Positions 17,501 to 26,728 of a stretch of DNA of 64,000 nucleotides are shown one piece after another. The notes under the pieces are model-generated. The model was not told the origin of the DNA and did not search any database. It was given only the letters and a program-made list of their open reading frames with translations. Made by a program: the position numbers and the translations under genes. Positions within the stretch are counted from its first letter, which is position 1. Every line of letters starts with the position of its first letter. Origin of the DNA: Aequorivita capsosiphonis DSM 23843 (GTDB taxonomy: Bacteria > Bacteroidota > Bacteroidia > Flavobacteriales > Flavobacteriaceae); the NCBI RefSeq assembly GCF_000429125.1, contig NZ_KE386849.1, forward strand, positions 55,418 to 119,417. The letters run 5' to 3'.

Positions 17501-19215
17501 AAAGTAGTTGATTGATTAAATATTTTAGAAACCTTGTCAATCATAACGATTCTATATGCCAGGCTTAGACTATTTATATTCTTTGTGTAATTTGCTTTCA
17601 GTAAACTTTTAAGCTTTGTGGGTACGTTTTCTTTTGCAAAATTTATAATTTGAGTTTTAAAGGGTTTTTTAATGTTTGGATTATAATGTGCATTAAAAGT
17701 CAACTGACTACAGATACTCTCAATCATTTCCTTAGAAAATAAAGTATTATTCATACTTCTTAGGTATTCCTTTAAATATTTAATAGTATCTTCAGTTCTC
17801 AACAACTCTTCCATCCCCATAATTGATGGGGAAGCATTAAAACCAACTTTGGACTCATCCATTTTTTCTGAAAGCTTGACAATATGCGCCTTATCACCTC
17901 TTTTACTCGGTTTTTGTTGAGCGTATAAAAGGAAATGAGAATAAGAAATCATTGGAGCTATGGTTACTATATAAGGATTTATTAAATCGTCAAAAGAGGA
18001 AATAACAATCGGTATTCTAAAATCTATATAAAGCCGATCTCTCCATTCAATTAAAGTTTCAGTCTCAATTTTTGAAATTAAAGGTAAGTCCTTTTCTTGA
18101 ATTTCTACAAAATCGTCAAGAACAAAGGATGTATAATTTCCATAATCTGTGAATTTAGGAATTCCAATATGGGCTCTAGACATTTTTTCATTTAAATCCA
18201 AGCCTTCAGTAAAAGGAATGTCCCCCCTAATAATAAACTTATATTTTTCGGTAAAGAGTTGCTCAAAAATTTTAAAATGATCTGTGTAGGCATTAAAATG
18301 ATCTATTCTACAATCTCCATTTCGAATATAAGTTTCAAAAAAACTATCTAAATTCTCAATTTTAGATGGTAGGTAATAATCCTTTAAAGGTTTATTGTAA
18401 GCTTGGGCAATTTCGTTTGCGACTTTCTTATCATCAAAAACAGTTGGATCCTTTTTTACACCCCAATTCGCTAATGCTAGATCTTTATATTCTTTTAATT
18501 TATTTGAAATATAGAACAACAATCTACTATCATTTCCACCAGATAAAGGTAAAACCATATCTTGGACAAGATTGTTAGCTGATAGCTTTTCAAAAACTTG
18601 CTTTGTAAAATCAACATGTTTCTGTAAAAACTCCTTTTCTTTTGAAAAACTTATGTCCTCAATTGCATAAGCTCTATTTGTTTTTGAAAGCTGCCAATCC
18701 TTTAGAGAAAAAGCATATAAATTACTATGAATTACTTTTTTCACTTCGGAATCCCAAGCATTTTGAAAGCCCGTTGCCCCCGAAGATAAAAACCAACTAA
18801 TGGTCTTGGGGTCTATTTTAAACGATTTTTTTAAAGATGTTATCAATAATTGAGAATTGGAAACTATGAATTTTTCTTCATCTTGATAAAACCATAAGGA
18901 TTTGGATTCAAAGCGATCTACATTAAATGAAATAGACTGCTCTTCCCATTTAATTTTAAAATAAGAACCATCCTTTAGTGGCCCACTTTTATTTTCGACG
19001 TCTCTTGTATAACCAGATACAATCTCTGTGGTTTTTGAATTGATCTCAAATTCTGGATTTAAAACGCCAATAAAAGTATTAATAGATGCGTCCGGCTGTA
19101 TAATTTCTAACTCATTTTTAATGTTGGGAGGCGCTATAAAAGAAAAAGATTTCCGGATGTTCTCTTTAAGATTGGATGGAGGTTTTTTATAAGCTATGAC
19201 TAAGACTTTACTCAT
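17497..19215 (-). CDS. Asparagine-synthase-like PP-loop protein lacking the glutaminase cysteine
   Basis: This 572-residue protein resembles AsnB: an N-terminal half laid out like a class II amidotransferase domain, and a C-terminal PP-loop ATPase with VLPLSGGNDSRLLFYI (SGGNDSR at 225-231). The mature N-terminus reads MSKVLVIAYK, so the Cys2 nucleophile of real glutaminases is missing and ammonia release from glutamine is not expected. Adenylation chemistry by the PP-loop domain could still activate a carboxyl group. Its location between a pyruvyl-transferase and a GT2 gene, with 4-base overlaps at both ends (17497-17500 and 19212-19215), ties it to glycan modification. The reaction is unknown. 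Confidence 0.78.
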   Translation of the reverse strand: MSKVLVIAYKKPPSNLKENIRKSFSFIAPPNIKNELEIIQPDASINTFIGVLNPEFEINSKTTEIVSGYTRDVENKSGPLKDGSYFKIKWEEQSISFNVDRFESKSLWFYQDEEKFIVSNSQLLITSLKKSFKIDPKTISWFLSSGATGFQNAWDSEVKKVIHSNLYAFSLKDWQLSKTNRAYAIEDISFSKEKEFLQKHVDFTKQVFEKLSANNLVQDMVLPLSGGNDSRLLFYISNKLKEYKDLALANWGVKKDPTVFDDKKVANEIAQAYNKPLKDYYLPSKIENLDSFFETYIRNGDCRIDHFNAYTDHFKIFEQLFTEKYKFIIRGDIPFTEGLDLNEKMSRAHIGIPKFTDYGNYTSFVLDDFVEIQEKDLPLISKIETETLIEWRDRLYIDFRIPIVISSFDDLINPYIVTIAPMISYSHFLLYAQQKPSKRGDKAHIVKLSEKMDESKVGFNASPSIMGMEELLRTEDTIKYLKEYLRSMNNTLFSKEMIESICSQLTFNAHYNPNIKKPFKTQIINFAKENVPTKLKSLLKANYTKNINSLSLAYRIVMIDKVSKIFNQSTTL

Positions 19216-20201
19216 TTTACTTTTCTTAAAAAGTTAATCAATTTCATATTCTTAGAACGAATGAGTATTAAAAGTAATTTATCTTTATATGCCTGAGGAA
19301 CAAAATTTTTAAACAATTCTTCACTTTTTGGATGTGAGCACATATATTTTAAGTAAGCTGTTTTTTTCGCCTGATTTAAACTGCTTTCGTTTAAGTTAAG
19401 TAAGCAATATTTAAAACCCGAAAAGAGTGTGGTAGATAAAAGTTCTTTTTTATTGTTTACACTCCAATCGAGCAAAAGTTGCTCCAATACTTCGTTTTTT
19501 TTTATGATTAATTCGAATAAATTATCTTGAAAGGATTTTGCCAAAGACAATGTTGGTCTACTTAAATAATGATAATAGCAGCCAGAATTAAAATAGATTT
19601 TATTTGAAGACATAAAAACAGGTGCATTAAATAAAAAGTCTTCACCCCAAGAAATTCCAACTGGAAAATTAATATTATTATCTAAAAGGAATTCTTTGCG
19701 ATATATTTTGTTCCATACATAACCTAGCAATCCAATATGATATGGATCTAGTCGATTTTTCAAGTCGCCTTTACTTAGTTGTGTTAATCTAGGAGCTACT
19801 TCCTTAGAAGCAATTAAATCTCCTATAGTATTCTCATCATCCTGTATATATCCAAAAACAATTAGATCTAAATTTTCGCTGTCTAAAATCTTTAGATTTT
19901 CTTCTAAGAGTTGGGGTTCTATCCAATCATCAGAGTCCATAAAATAAACGAATTCACCTTTAGCCTTTTTTAAGCCATAGTTACGAGTGTCAGATACCCC
20001 GCTATTAGGCTTTTCGAAGATTTTGATACGTTTATCATTTTTAGCAAAATCCTCAGCTATTTTTTTACTGTTATCTGATGAACCATCTATTAAGACTAAT
20101 AACTCGAAATCATCATAAGTTTGTCCCAATACTGATTCTATAGCTTTAGACAGGTACTTTTCAGCATTATAACAAGGAATTAAGACAGATATTGTAGGCA
20201 T
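19212..20201 (-). CDS. Glycosyltransferase family 2
   Basis: This 329-residue GT-A enzyme begins TISVLIPCYNAEKYLSKAIESV, with LLVLIDGSSDNSKKIAEDFA and YFMDSDDWIEPQLLEENLKI as the metal-binding region. The last third (about residues 230-329) is helical and typical of the WcaA/EpsJ-like capsule transferases. It overlaps the asparagine-synthase-like gene by 4 bases. Donor and acceptor unknown. Confidence 0.88.
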   Translation of the reverse strand: MPTISVLIPCYNAEKYLSKAIESVLGQTYDDFELLVLIDGSSDNSKKIAEDFAKNDKRIKIFEKPNSGVSDTRNYGLKKAKGEFVYFMDSDDWIEPQLLEENLKILDSENLDLIVFGYIQDDENTIGDLIASKEVAPRLTQLSKGDLKNRLDPYHIGLLGYVWNKIYRKEFLLDNNINFPVGISWGEDFLFNAPVFMSSNKIYFNSGCYYHYLSRPTLSLAKSFQDNLFELIIKKNEVLEQLLLDWSVNNKKELLSTTLFSGFKYCLLNLNESSLNQAKKTAYLKYMCSHPKSEELFKNFVPQAYKDKLLLILIRSKNMKLINFLRKVK

Positions 20202-20244
20202 TTAATTATTTTATTAATTGATATTCCCGCATACCAAGTGATGT

Positions 20245-21387
20245 TTAATCCAGATTAGATTTTAAAAAGTCGAGCGCTTTAATCTTCTCCTTGTCCAAAA
20301 TCTGATTTACCTTATCCCAGTTGATTTTGTTATTAATGATAGTATCTATTTTAACATGCTCTAAATCATCAGAAATTAATCTATCTTCAAGGTCAAACAT
20401 ACCCAGTAAAGACTCAAAACGCGCCATTCCTCTTTTTGGATTTCCAATGGAAATAAAAGGAACATTAAACATAATGGAAAAAGCAGTTCCATGAAAGGAG
20501 TCAGTAATAACGAATTTCGCATCTTGATACGCTCGCAACCATTCTACTGGATTGGGATAGGCGAAATCAGTGACATTCTGATTAGTTACTGGTTCAGACC
20601 CCAATCTTTTTTTAGGAAGGACTTCAAACATTTTTAGACCAAGCTTCTTTTCGGCATCGCGAATAATTCGCATTTTAGAATCTGATTTATCCAAAACATA
20701 AACTTTTAGATTGCCGTCAGAAGGTTTTGTTTTCTCTTGTGCGGCAATTTTTTTGTAATCATCCGTAGCAAGTAACATGGTGGGGTCAATTAGGTGTACA
20801 GCATCATTTCTGCCTAGATGTTTCTTTACCAAATCAATTCCAGATTTCTCCCGTACGCTAATGGCGTCAAAACGCTGTAAAAGTTCTTTACAGTCTTGCG
20901 TTTCCTCGTCTGTGAATTCCCAATCAGAAACCCCAAAGGAGGCTGCAAAGGATAGCCTCTTGATGTTACTTTTCTCTTTTGCAAAATCGAGAAAGTAATT
21001 TCTTATATACGGCGAATATTTAGGTCGCCAACACTGATCACTTCCAACAATATAGGCATCAAAGTTCATATTGTTTAATTTATACATTCCTTGGTTATCC
21101 TCAATAACTTCAGATAAATTAGGAATATATTTTTCCCTGAATGATATCGTCTCTTTGGAAATTATATCTTGGTGCCTTTTACTAATTACCTCTCTACCCA
21201 AGAGTTTCCCTTTAACTCTAGAGGCAATTTTCCGTAAACCTTTTGGCTTCCCTCCTCTTCTGTCTATTATAATAGCTTCGTGCCCTAAGGTATTTAAAAC
21301 TTCTTTTAAGGCATAAGCTTGAAGTAAGCCTCCATAATTATCATGTAGCGGTTGCGTTAAGATTGCGATTTTTAGACTATTCTTCAT
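20245..21387 (-). CDS. Polysaccharide pyruvyl transferase family protein (copy 2)
   Basis: This 380-residue protein has the family opening IAILTQPLHDNYGGLLQAYALK, an internal YIVGSDQCWRPKYSP motif, and FVITDSFHGTAFSIMFNVPF at the C-terminal side. This branch, with GSDQxWRP and SFHG, is common in capsule loci of Bacteroidetes and Firmicutes; biochemical function is usually unproven. It starts 2 bases after the GH105-like gene. Confidence 0.82.
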   Translation of the reverse strand: MKNSLKIAILTQPLHDNYGGLLQAYALKEVLNTLGHEAIIIDRRGGKPKGLRKIASRVKGKLLGREVISKRHQDIISKETISFREKYIPNLSEVIEDNQGMYKLNNMNFDAYIVGSDQCWRPKYSPYIRNYFLDFAKEKSNIKRLSFAASFGVSDWEFTDEETQDCKELLQRFDAISVREKSGIDLVKKHLGRNDAVHLIDPTMLLATDDYKKIAAQEKTKPSDGNLKVYVLDKSDSKMRIIRDAEKKLGLKMFEVLPKKRLGSEPVTNQNVTDFAYPNPVEWLRAYQDAKFVITDSFHGTAFSIMFNVPFISIGNPKRGMARFESLLGMFDLEDRLISDDLEHVKIDTIINNKINWDKVNQILDKEKIKALDFLKSNLD

Positions 21388-21389
21388 TT

Positions 21390-22556
21390 CTATTTATTTA
21401 ATTGACTCAACAACAAGAGTAACATTCCCTGAGAAAATTCACTTTTTCCAAAAAGACTTGAATAATGGTTGGGCCCATAAGTATCTCCAGAAGTTTCAAG
21501 GATACTACCATCTGAACCAAGGTAAGGTTTTAACTTATTCAAGACTTCATTTCTATTCATTTTAATATCTTTATGAAAGCTAAAGGAATACAAAAAAGCG
21601 GTGGTTGCTGAAGCATCAAATTTCCCATAACTTCCTGGGAACTGTTGCCAAAGTCCTTCAGGGGTTTTCAGCTTATCTAAAGAAGCCAAAACACCTTTAA
21701 ATTCTTTCTCAAATTCTCCCGTTTGCTGATAATAATTGGATAGAGCGATTAAGTACCAACCTATGCCGCGCCCCCAATTTATCGATCCTACTTTTACCTT
21801 TGACGCTCTATGAACCGCGTGCGCCGGTAAAAAAGATTCTTTATCTATTCCATGATGAATATAGTAATCTAACTGAGATTTGACCAATTCCAATAAATTT
21901 TCATTTTCCCTATATTTATTATATTTTATAAGGAAAGGAACAAACATACCCAGGGTATCAAAAAAGACTACTTCCTGACCTTCTCGATAAGAGATAATTC
22001 CGTCTTCTCCCACAGATTTAATAACGTAATCATATAATTCCTCGGAAAAATAAAGGTATTTATCCTCCTTAAATTCTTCATAAAGAGTTAGAGCAGTTAA
22101 ACCAAAAGGAAGTTGGTCTATTCTATTGATTTTAAATGTATTTTGGTTTTTAAAACCAATAAAATTATCAAAAACCTTTTTCAATTCTACTAGTTTCTCT
22201 TTATTTCGAGTTTTTACAAAAAATTCCGAAAGGCCATAATATAGATAAGCCCGCGGATAGTTGTACAATCTGTATTCCTTCGATTTTGAGTAATGCTTAC
22301 TTTTTAGGAGTAATAACTCTTGTGTAAAACCCTTAGGTTCATTCCAATTCATCAAAGACTTATTAGTCTTTAAAATTTTCAGGCCCCTGTCCGCTATAAC
22401 TTCAGGAGTACTTTCCGCTATATTGGTTATAGTTTTCCGTTCCTCTAATCTGTTTTTTATTTTTGGCCAGATGAATTTAACCGTATCAAAATAGAAAAAT
22501 AAGATGTTTAGAACCAAAGAAAGAATAAGTACACTATATATGACTTCCATTTTCAT
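21390..22556 (-). CDS. Membrane-anchored GH88/GH105-like (unsaturated glucuronyl hydrolase-type) protein
   Basis: This 388-residue protein has one N-terminal membrane segment at about residues 5-24 (IYSVLILSLVLNILFFYF), then an alpha/alpha-barrel-like body. EVVFFDTLGMFVPFL places an Asp (about 200) where GH105 enzymes have their catalytic Asp, and INWGRGIGWYLIALSNYY (259-276) matches the conserved RG-x-GW-x(4)-AL block of that family. GH88/GH105 enzymes hydrate unsaturated uronic acids released by lyases. In a biosynthetic locus such an enzyme could trim or edit the polymer at the periplasmic face. The key pocket residues cannot all be verified by eye. Confidence 0.65.
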   Translation of the reverse strand: MKMEVIYSVLILSLVLNILFFYFDTVKFIWPKIKNRLEERKTITNIAESTPEVIADRGLKILKTNKSLMNWNEPKGFTQELLLLKSKHYSKSKEYRLYNYPRAYLYYGLSEFFVKTRNKEKLVELKKVFDNFIGFKNQNTFKINRIDQLPFGLTALTLYEEFKEDKYLYFSEELYDYVIKSVGEDGIISYREGQEVVFFDTLGMFVPFLIKYNKYRENENLLELVKSQLDYYIHHGIDKESFLPAHAVHRASKVKVGSINWGRGIGWYLIALSNYYQQTGEFEKEFKGVLASLDKLKTPEGLWQQFPGSYGKFDASATTAFLYSFSFHKDIKMNRNEVLNKLKPYLGSDGSILETSGDTYGPNHYSSLFGKSEFSQGMLLLLLSQLNK

Positions 22557-22656
22557 GCTGCAAATTTATGTATTCCTAAGTTTAAAGGGAAATTACCGAA
22601 TAAATATTGAAAACTAACGGACATATCCTTTTTGATAGTAGAAGAATTTAAAACTG

Positions 22657-23832
22657 TCAATGTTTAAGTTTTCTTACAATAGGTTGAAAAACTCTCATAG
22701 AAGCAAGATAGTAGGCTTTTGCAGGGATATTGTAATTTCGAACTTTAGCTTCATTGAATATATCCTTTGAAAAAACATAGTTGGCTCTATATTTTTTATA
22801 AAGTAAATGAGCTAGATATTTATTTTTGTTTTTAGCATAAATATTTAAATCAAAAACACTTTTATACAGCTCAAGTTTACCTAAAATATCCAAAGTAACC
22901 ATAGTTCTGACACATTTTTCGCATTTAGAGCAATTTTTAGCGGTTGTCGCTAAACTAGCCCCTGCGTAGTCTGAAGTAACTAAGCAAACATTTAAATTAT
23001 CATAAGAAATTTCATTGCTTGAAACAACTTTAGTTTTGTCAATCCTATTTTCGATTAATCCGGTAATATGAAATTCTAAGGAGTTTGTGGAAATTGCCTT
23101 GGAATTTAATAAGTCATAATTTGAAGGATCAGACTGTGTAAGTCTAAAATCATTTATACTAAAGGTGGAAGCGTAATAATAAGTTTTAAACAATTTTTGT
23201 AAAACCAAGACACAGGCAAAATTCCGAAAGGTGTGGGATTGGATATATGGAAATCTAAAAGTTTCATTAAGATTGGTGTCAACCCAAGCAAACCCTAAAT
23301 TGTTTTGATTCGCAAAGGTATCCACTCGATTTTTCATGGCATCAAACAATTCTTTTGCTTTGTCACCTCCATAATTGCCATAGGCACCCGCATTGAAAAG
23401 TGTTAAGTAATTTAGTTTCTGAATGGAGCCATTTCCTTTGATAAGGGTGTAGAAGGAATCTATCCCAAAAGACATCGCCGTGCCCACAGCTGTAGCTTCT
23501 GGATAAAGGCTGTCATCTTCCAACTCAAACGAAAACTGTTCTGGTTGCGCTTTAAAACCCATCTCCTGAAAAGCGGGCAACAAAACCTCCAACAATCCAA
23601 ATTTCAAGCGTTTGGAAACTGGCACATTAGATTTAAATTCCAAATTCTCAAAAACCGCATAAAAAAAGATAAATAGAATAAAAGCATCAGCATTTGATGT
23701 TGAGATATATTTTTCATTGGCTATATCTGTGGAAAACCACAATACTTGCAATTGGTTGTCTATTAAACAATCTGCTTTAAAAAAAACCTTGTCTTCGGCT
23801 TTTTCGATATATATGTTTTGTAATTCTATCAT
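22657..23832 (-). CDS. PP-loop-like protein with C-x2-C-x2-C motif, function unknown
   Basis: This 391-residue protein contains TAMSFGIDSFYTLI (residues 119-132), which looks like a degenerate PP-loop (SFGIDS in place of SGGxDS), and a late cysteine cluster NCSKCEKCVRTMVTLDILG (Cys301, 304, 307) that could bind zinc, as in QueC-like enzymes. The N-terminal 110 residues look like a separate beta-rich module (many strands, no motif known to me). Adenylate-forming or nucleotide-binding chemistry is suggested, but no function can be assigned. It sits between a TagF-like and a GH105-like gene; the gaps are 58 and 100 bases. Confidence 0.6.
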   Translation of the reverse strand: MIELQNIYIEKAEDKVFFKADCLIDNQLQVLWFSTDIANEKYISTSNADAFILFIFFYAVFENLEFKSNVPVSKRLKFGLLEVLLPAFQEMGFKAQPEQFSFELEDDSLYPEATAVGTAMSFGIDSFYTLIKGNGSIQKLNYLTLFNAGAYGNYGGDKAKELFDAMKNRVDTFANQNNLGFAWVDTNLNETFRFPYIQSHTFRNFACVLVLQKLFKTYYYASTFSINDFRLTQSDPSNYDLLNSKAISTNSLEFHITGLIENRIDKTKVVSSNEISYDNLNVCLVTSDYAGASLATTAKNCSKCEKCVRTMVTLDILGKLELYKSVFDLNIYAKNKNKYLAHLLYKKYRANYVFSKDIFNEAKVRNYNIPAKAYYLASMRVFQPIVRKLKH

Positions 23833-23890
23833 CCTGCTTTTTTCGCAATTATAATTTTTAGACCTATTTAAAAAAATTCAAAAATGTGAA

Positions 23891-25120
23891 TTAATGGCCT
23901 TTTAAAGTTTTATTTTCAAAAGCAAAATCTACAATTCTTTTTGAACTTTGATTATCTAGATATTTAAAATATACATCTCTGATTTTATGTCGCTTTACTT
24001 GATAAGAATCTTCCCCAGTACTTAAAAAATGCTCTATTGCTTTCAAGAAATCATCCTGATTTTGGAATAGTTCTGTTGGCACCCAATTTTCATGATCGTC
24101 AAAATATAAGCCTTGTGTTTTTTTATATTCTTCTAAATCTTCTGCAATACAAAAGATAGGCTGATCTAAAAGCGAATAATCAATCATTACGGAGGAATAG
24201 TCAGTAATCAAAGCATCCGTACAAGCAAGGAACTGATAAAGTGACATATCTCGCTCATAAATCCAATCATTATTGATTAGTTTTATATTGCTTAAATAAG
24301 ATTCATCTATATCGGTTGTAAATAACTGATGCGGTTTTACCAAACACAAGGCATTGTTTTCTTTTAATATTGCATTAAACCGTTCTGCATCAAAATTGCG
24401 CATTTGGAATATATTTTCTCTTTCTATTTTCTTTCCCGCGGGCATTCTATCAGTACCCTCCACTTCAGACCCCATAATTAATCTATACGTAGGCATCCAG
24501 ATAATAAAATGCTTATAATTGCCGAGTTTTGATATTAATTTCTCTCTTAGTTTGCCCCTATCTTTTTGCGCATTGAGCATCATATCATTTCGTGGATAGC
24601 CGGTAATTACGACACTTTCTATAGGAACATCAAAAAATTCCGAAAACATATTACAAGAAAGGTCTGAAGTCCCAATGGTTAAATCAGCAGGAATACCGGT
24701 TGATCCTCTACCTCTTCCTTTCGCTATTTTTTTATGGCCAACCCCATGCCAAACATTAATCATTTTTTGGCGTTTAGAATTGGTATTATTACTTAAACTA
24801 TAAGGATAAGTAAAAAAGATATATTTGGTAGTCAATGCCTTAAAAAGTTCTTTCGTTTTTTTTGAAGAATCTAAAATCTTTACCTCTGGGTTAAGAAATT
24901 TTTTAGCTTGATTTATATATTCCTTTGAAATTTCATAGTAAACAGGAGTAGAATAATTTTCTACAATATAATTGGCTAATGATATGGCATTATCTTCCAA
25001 TCGATGATTTCCAACAATTATTACTCGATTGTATTTTGGTAAAACTTTCTTTAAGAAATTGATTCCTTTTATTTTACTCCGCCAATAAATTTTTTTAAAT
25101 GTTGAAATCACCGTTTGCAT
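23891..25120 (-). CDS. CDP-glycerol/CDP-ribitol phosphotransferase, TagF/TagB family (copy 2)
   Basis: This 409-residue polyol-phosphotransferase has INVWHGVGHKKIAKG and ALITDYSSVMIDYSLLDQP as the two signature motifs, with PRNDMM and CLVKPHQLF between them. The C-terminus KRHKIRDVYFKYLDNQSSKR is shared in pattern with copy 3 at 26729 and with the decayed fragment at 25129-25305. It resembles copy 3 more than copies 1, 4 or 5, so the two are probably duplicates flanking the CDP-ribitol gene and may use CDP-ribitol. Confidence 0.88.
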   Translation of the reverse strand: MQTVISTFKKIYWRSKIKGINFLKKVLPKYNRVIIVGNHRLEDNAISLANYIVENYSTPVYYEISKEYINQAKKFLNPEVKILDSSKKTKELFKALTTKYIFFTYPYSLSNNTNSKRQKMINVWHGVGHKKIAKGRGRGSTGIPADLTIGTSDLSCNMFSEFFDVPIESVVITGYPRNDMMLNAQKDRGKLREKLISKLGNYKHFIIWMPTYRLIMGSEVEGTDRMPAGKKIERENIFQMRNFDAERFNAILKENNALCLVKPHQLFTTDIDESYLSNIKLINNDWIYERDMSLYQFLACTDALITDYSSVMIDYSLLDQPIFCIAEDLEEYKKTQGLYFDDHENWVPTELFQNQDDFLKAIEHFLSTGEDSYQVKRHKIRDVYFKYLDNQSSKRIVDFAFENKTLKGH

Positions 25121-25128
25121 TATTAATT

Positions 25129-25305
25129 TTATTTTAAAATCTGTTCTAAAATCCTTTTTTTACTTTTCATACCTCATTGGTGAAAATAGATATCTCTGAT
25201 CTTTTGACGTTTTGCTTTTGTCAGTTCTTTCATAATTTGACTAATTGGCAAATGGTCTTTTATTCTCAGAGAAAAATGAATTTTAGATGTTATCTTTCCT
25301 TCCAT
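25129..25305 (-). pseudogene. Decayed 3' end of a TagF-like gene
   Basis: The gap between the Bcs1-like gene and TagF copy 2 is not random. In one minus-strand frame it reads KAKRQKIRDIYFHQ, stop (TGA at 25176-25174), then MKSKKRILEQILK, stop. This matches the C-terminal tails of the neighbouring TagF proteins, KRHKIRDVYFKY...SSKRIVDF and KRKKLRDQFFKHQ...SAERLL. An ATG at 25305 overlaps the previous stop (TAATG) and opens a 43-codon frame, but it is best read as the residue of a deleted TagF copy. Confidence 0.7.
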
Positions 25306-26666
25306 TAATTTTTCACATCAATCACTTGTCCTGAAAAGCTGGAAAACAAGGTGTTTATAGCCGCATTTGCCACCTGTTCAGATTTTAAGAGCGTATGATC
25401 AGGTTCCTGTCCAAAATTCTTTACTCGCATCGGTGTTTTGGTACGTTCAGGATTGATACAATTAATTTTAACGTGATCCCATTCTTCACTCAAGGCCTGA
25501 GTTAAATTGACAATGGCAGCTTTTGAAGAAGAATACAAACTGTATAAACTTCTTCCACGAGTATAAGAACTAGAGGTGAATAAAAGTAAACTACCTTGGG
25601 TCTTGTTGAGATACTGAAAAGCTTCTTTTGCTACGTATATAGAGCCTAAATAATTCACATTCACACTTTTTTGAATATCTTCTAAGGCCATATTATGTAG
25701 CGCCTGTTTATCTAAAATTCCAGCCGTATTGACCACAAAATCAATTTTACCTTCTTCTTGATACACTTTCGAAAATGCATTGCGGATGTCCTCAATATTG
25801 GACACATCCGTATTTGTAGTACTTCTACTAAAGGAATGTACTCTTGCTCCATTTTGAGTCCCCAAATCATCAATATCTTTTCCTATTCCGTAACTACCGC
25901 CAAAAACAACTATAACTTTATCTTTAAGTCCAATTTTACTGCTATCTGTTAACTCAGCTTTGGAATCTGCAATAGACCGAAGTTGAAAAAGTTTATCTAA
26001 TAGAAAAATATCTTCCTTATAAGTCAATTTCATATTATAGCCTTCACCCTCTACAACATAAATGTCCTCCTGTGGCAAATATGTTTTTACAACACCGCAA
26101 TCATCGGTAGCCTTAAAGTTTGGATCTTTTAAAGCTATTTCATAGGCGTTTTTAATAGTTTCTATTTTAAAAGCCTGAGGCGTCTGTCCATTATTTAAAC
26201 GACTACGATCAGGGATGTTTTGAATAAGGCTATCCTTTACTTCAATAATAGTATCAGTAGTTTTAACGGCCACATCAACTGCATTATATGTTTTTAATGC
26301 CTCAATACAATCTGAGACTATTCGGCGACTGACCAAAGGCCGAACAGCATCATGAAAAATCAAATTGACATCTTCGCCTTCATAGGCATTAATAGCTGCA
26401 AGACTGGAATCATATCGCTCAGCCCCTCCTGCCAAAACTTTTTTGACTTTGGGATATAAATTATCAACCAATATTTTTTCAGTGTCTCGAATATAATCTG
26501 GATTAGTAACAATTGCAATTTCATCTATTTCCGGATGTTCTTCAAAAACTTCTATGGTATGTTCAATCACCTTTTTTCCGGCAATCTTAATAAATTGTTT
26601 GGGGTGTTTAGCGCCCAATCGAATTCCTTTTCCACCGGCTAAGATGATGGCAATGGTTCTTGACAT
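25305..26666 (-). CDS. Bifunctional ribitol-5-P cytidylyltransferase / ribulose-5-P reductase (Bcs1/TarI-type fusion)
   Basis: This 453-residue protein has an IspD/TarI-like cytidylyltransferase at about residues 1-235 (AIILAGGKGIRLG at 6-18, FHDAVRPLV at 104-112, RSRLNNGQTPQAF at 154-166) fused to a short-chain dehydrogenase at about 245-453 (VVFGGSYGIG at 253-262, VNTAG at 312-316, LYSSSKAA with catalytic Tyr378 and Lys382). This order is that of Haemophilus influenzae Bcs1/Acs1, which reduces ribulose-5-phosphate with NADPH and activates the ribitol-5-phosphate to CDP-ribitol. TagF-like genes lie on both sides. The domain order makes CDP-ribitol the strongest guess; a close polyol is possible. 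Confidence 0.85.
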   Translation of the reverse strand: MSRTIAIILAGGKGIRLGAKHPKQFIKIAGKKVIEHTIEVFEEHPEIDEIAIVTNPDYIRDTEKILVDNLYPKVKKVLAGGAERYDSSLAAINAYEGEDVNLIFHDAVRPLVSRRIVSDCIEALKTYNAVDVAVKTTDTIIEVKDSLIQNIPDRSRLNNGQTPQAFKIETIKNAYEIALKDPNFKATDDCGVVKTYLPQEDIYVVEGEGYNMKLTYKEDIFLLDKLFQLRSIADSKAELTDSSKIGLKDKVIVVFGGSYGIGKDIDDLGTQNGARVHSFSRSTTNTDVSNIEDIRNAFSKVYQEEGKIDFVVNTAGILDKQALHNMALEDIQKSVNVNYLGSIYVAKEAFQYLNKTQGSLLLFTSSSYTRGRSLYSLYSSSKAAIVNLTQALSEEWDHVKINCINPERTKTPMRVKNFGQEPDHTLLKSEQVANAAINTLFSSFSGQVIDVKN

Positions 26667-26728
26667 GATTTTAATCTTTTGAGAATTGAAATAAAAATAT
26701 TTTAAAAGTTCTTTTTTCTTAGTTACTT

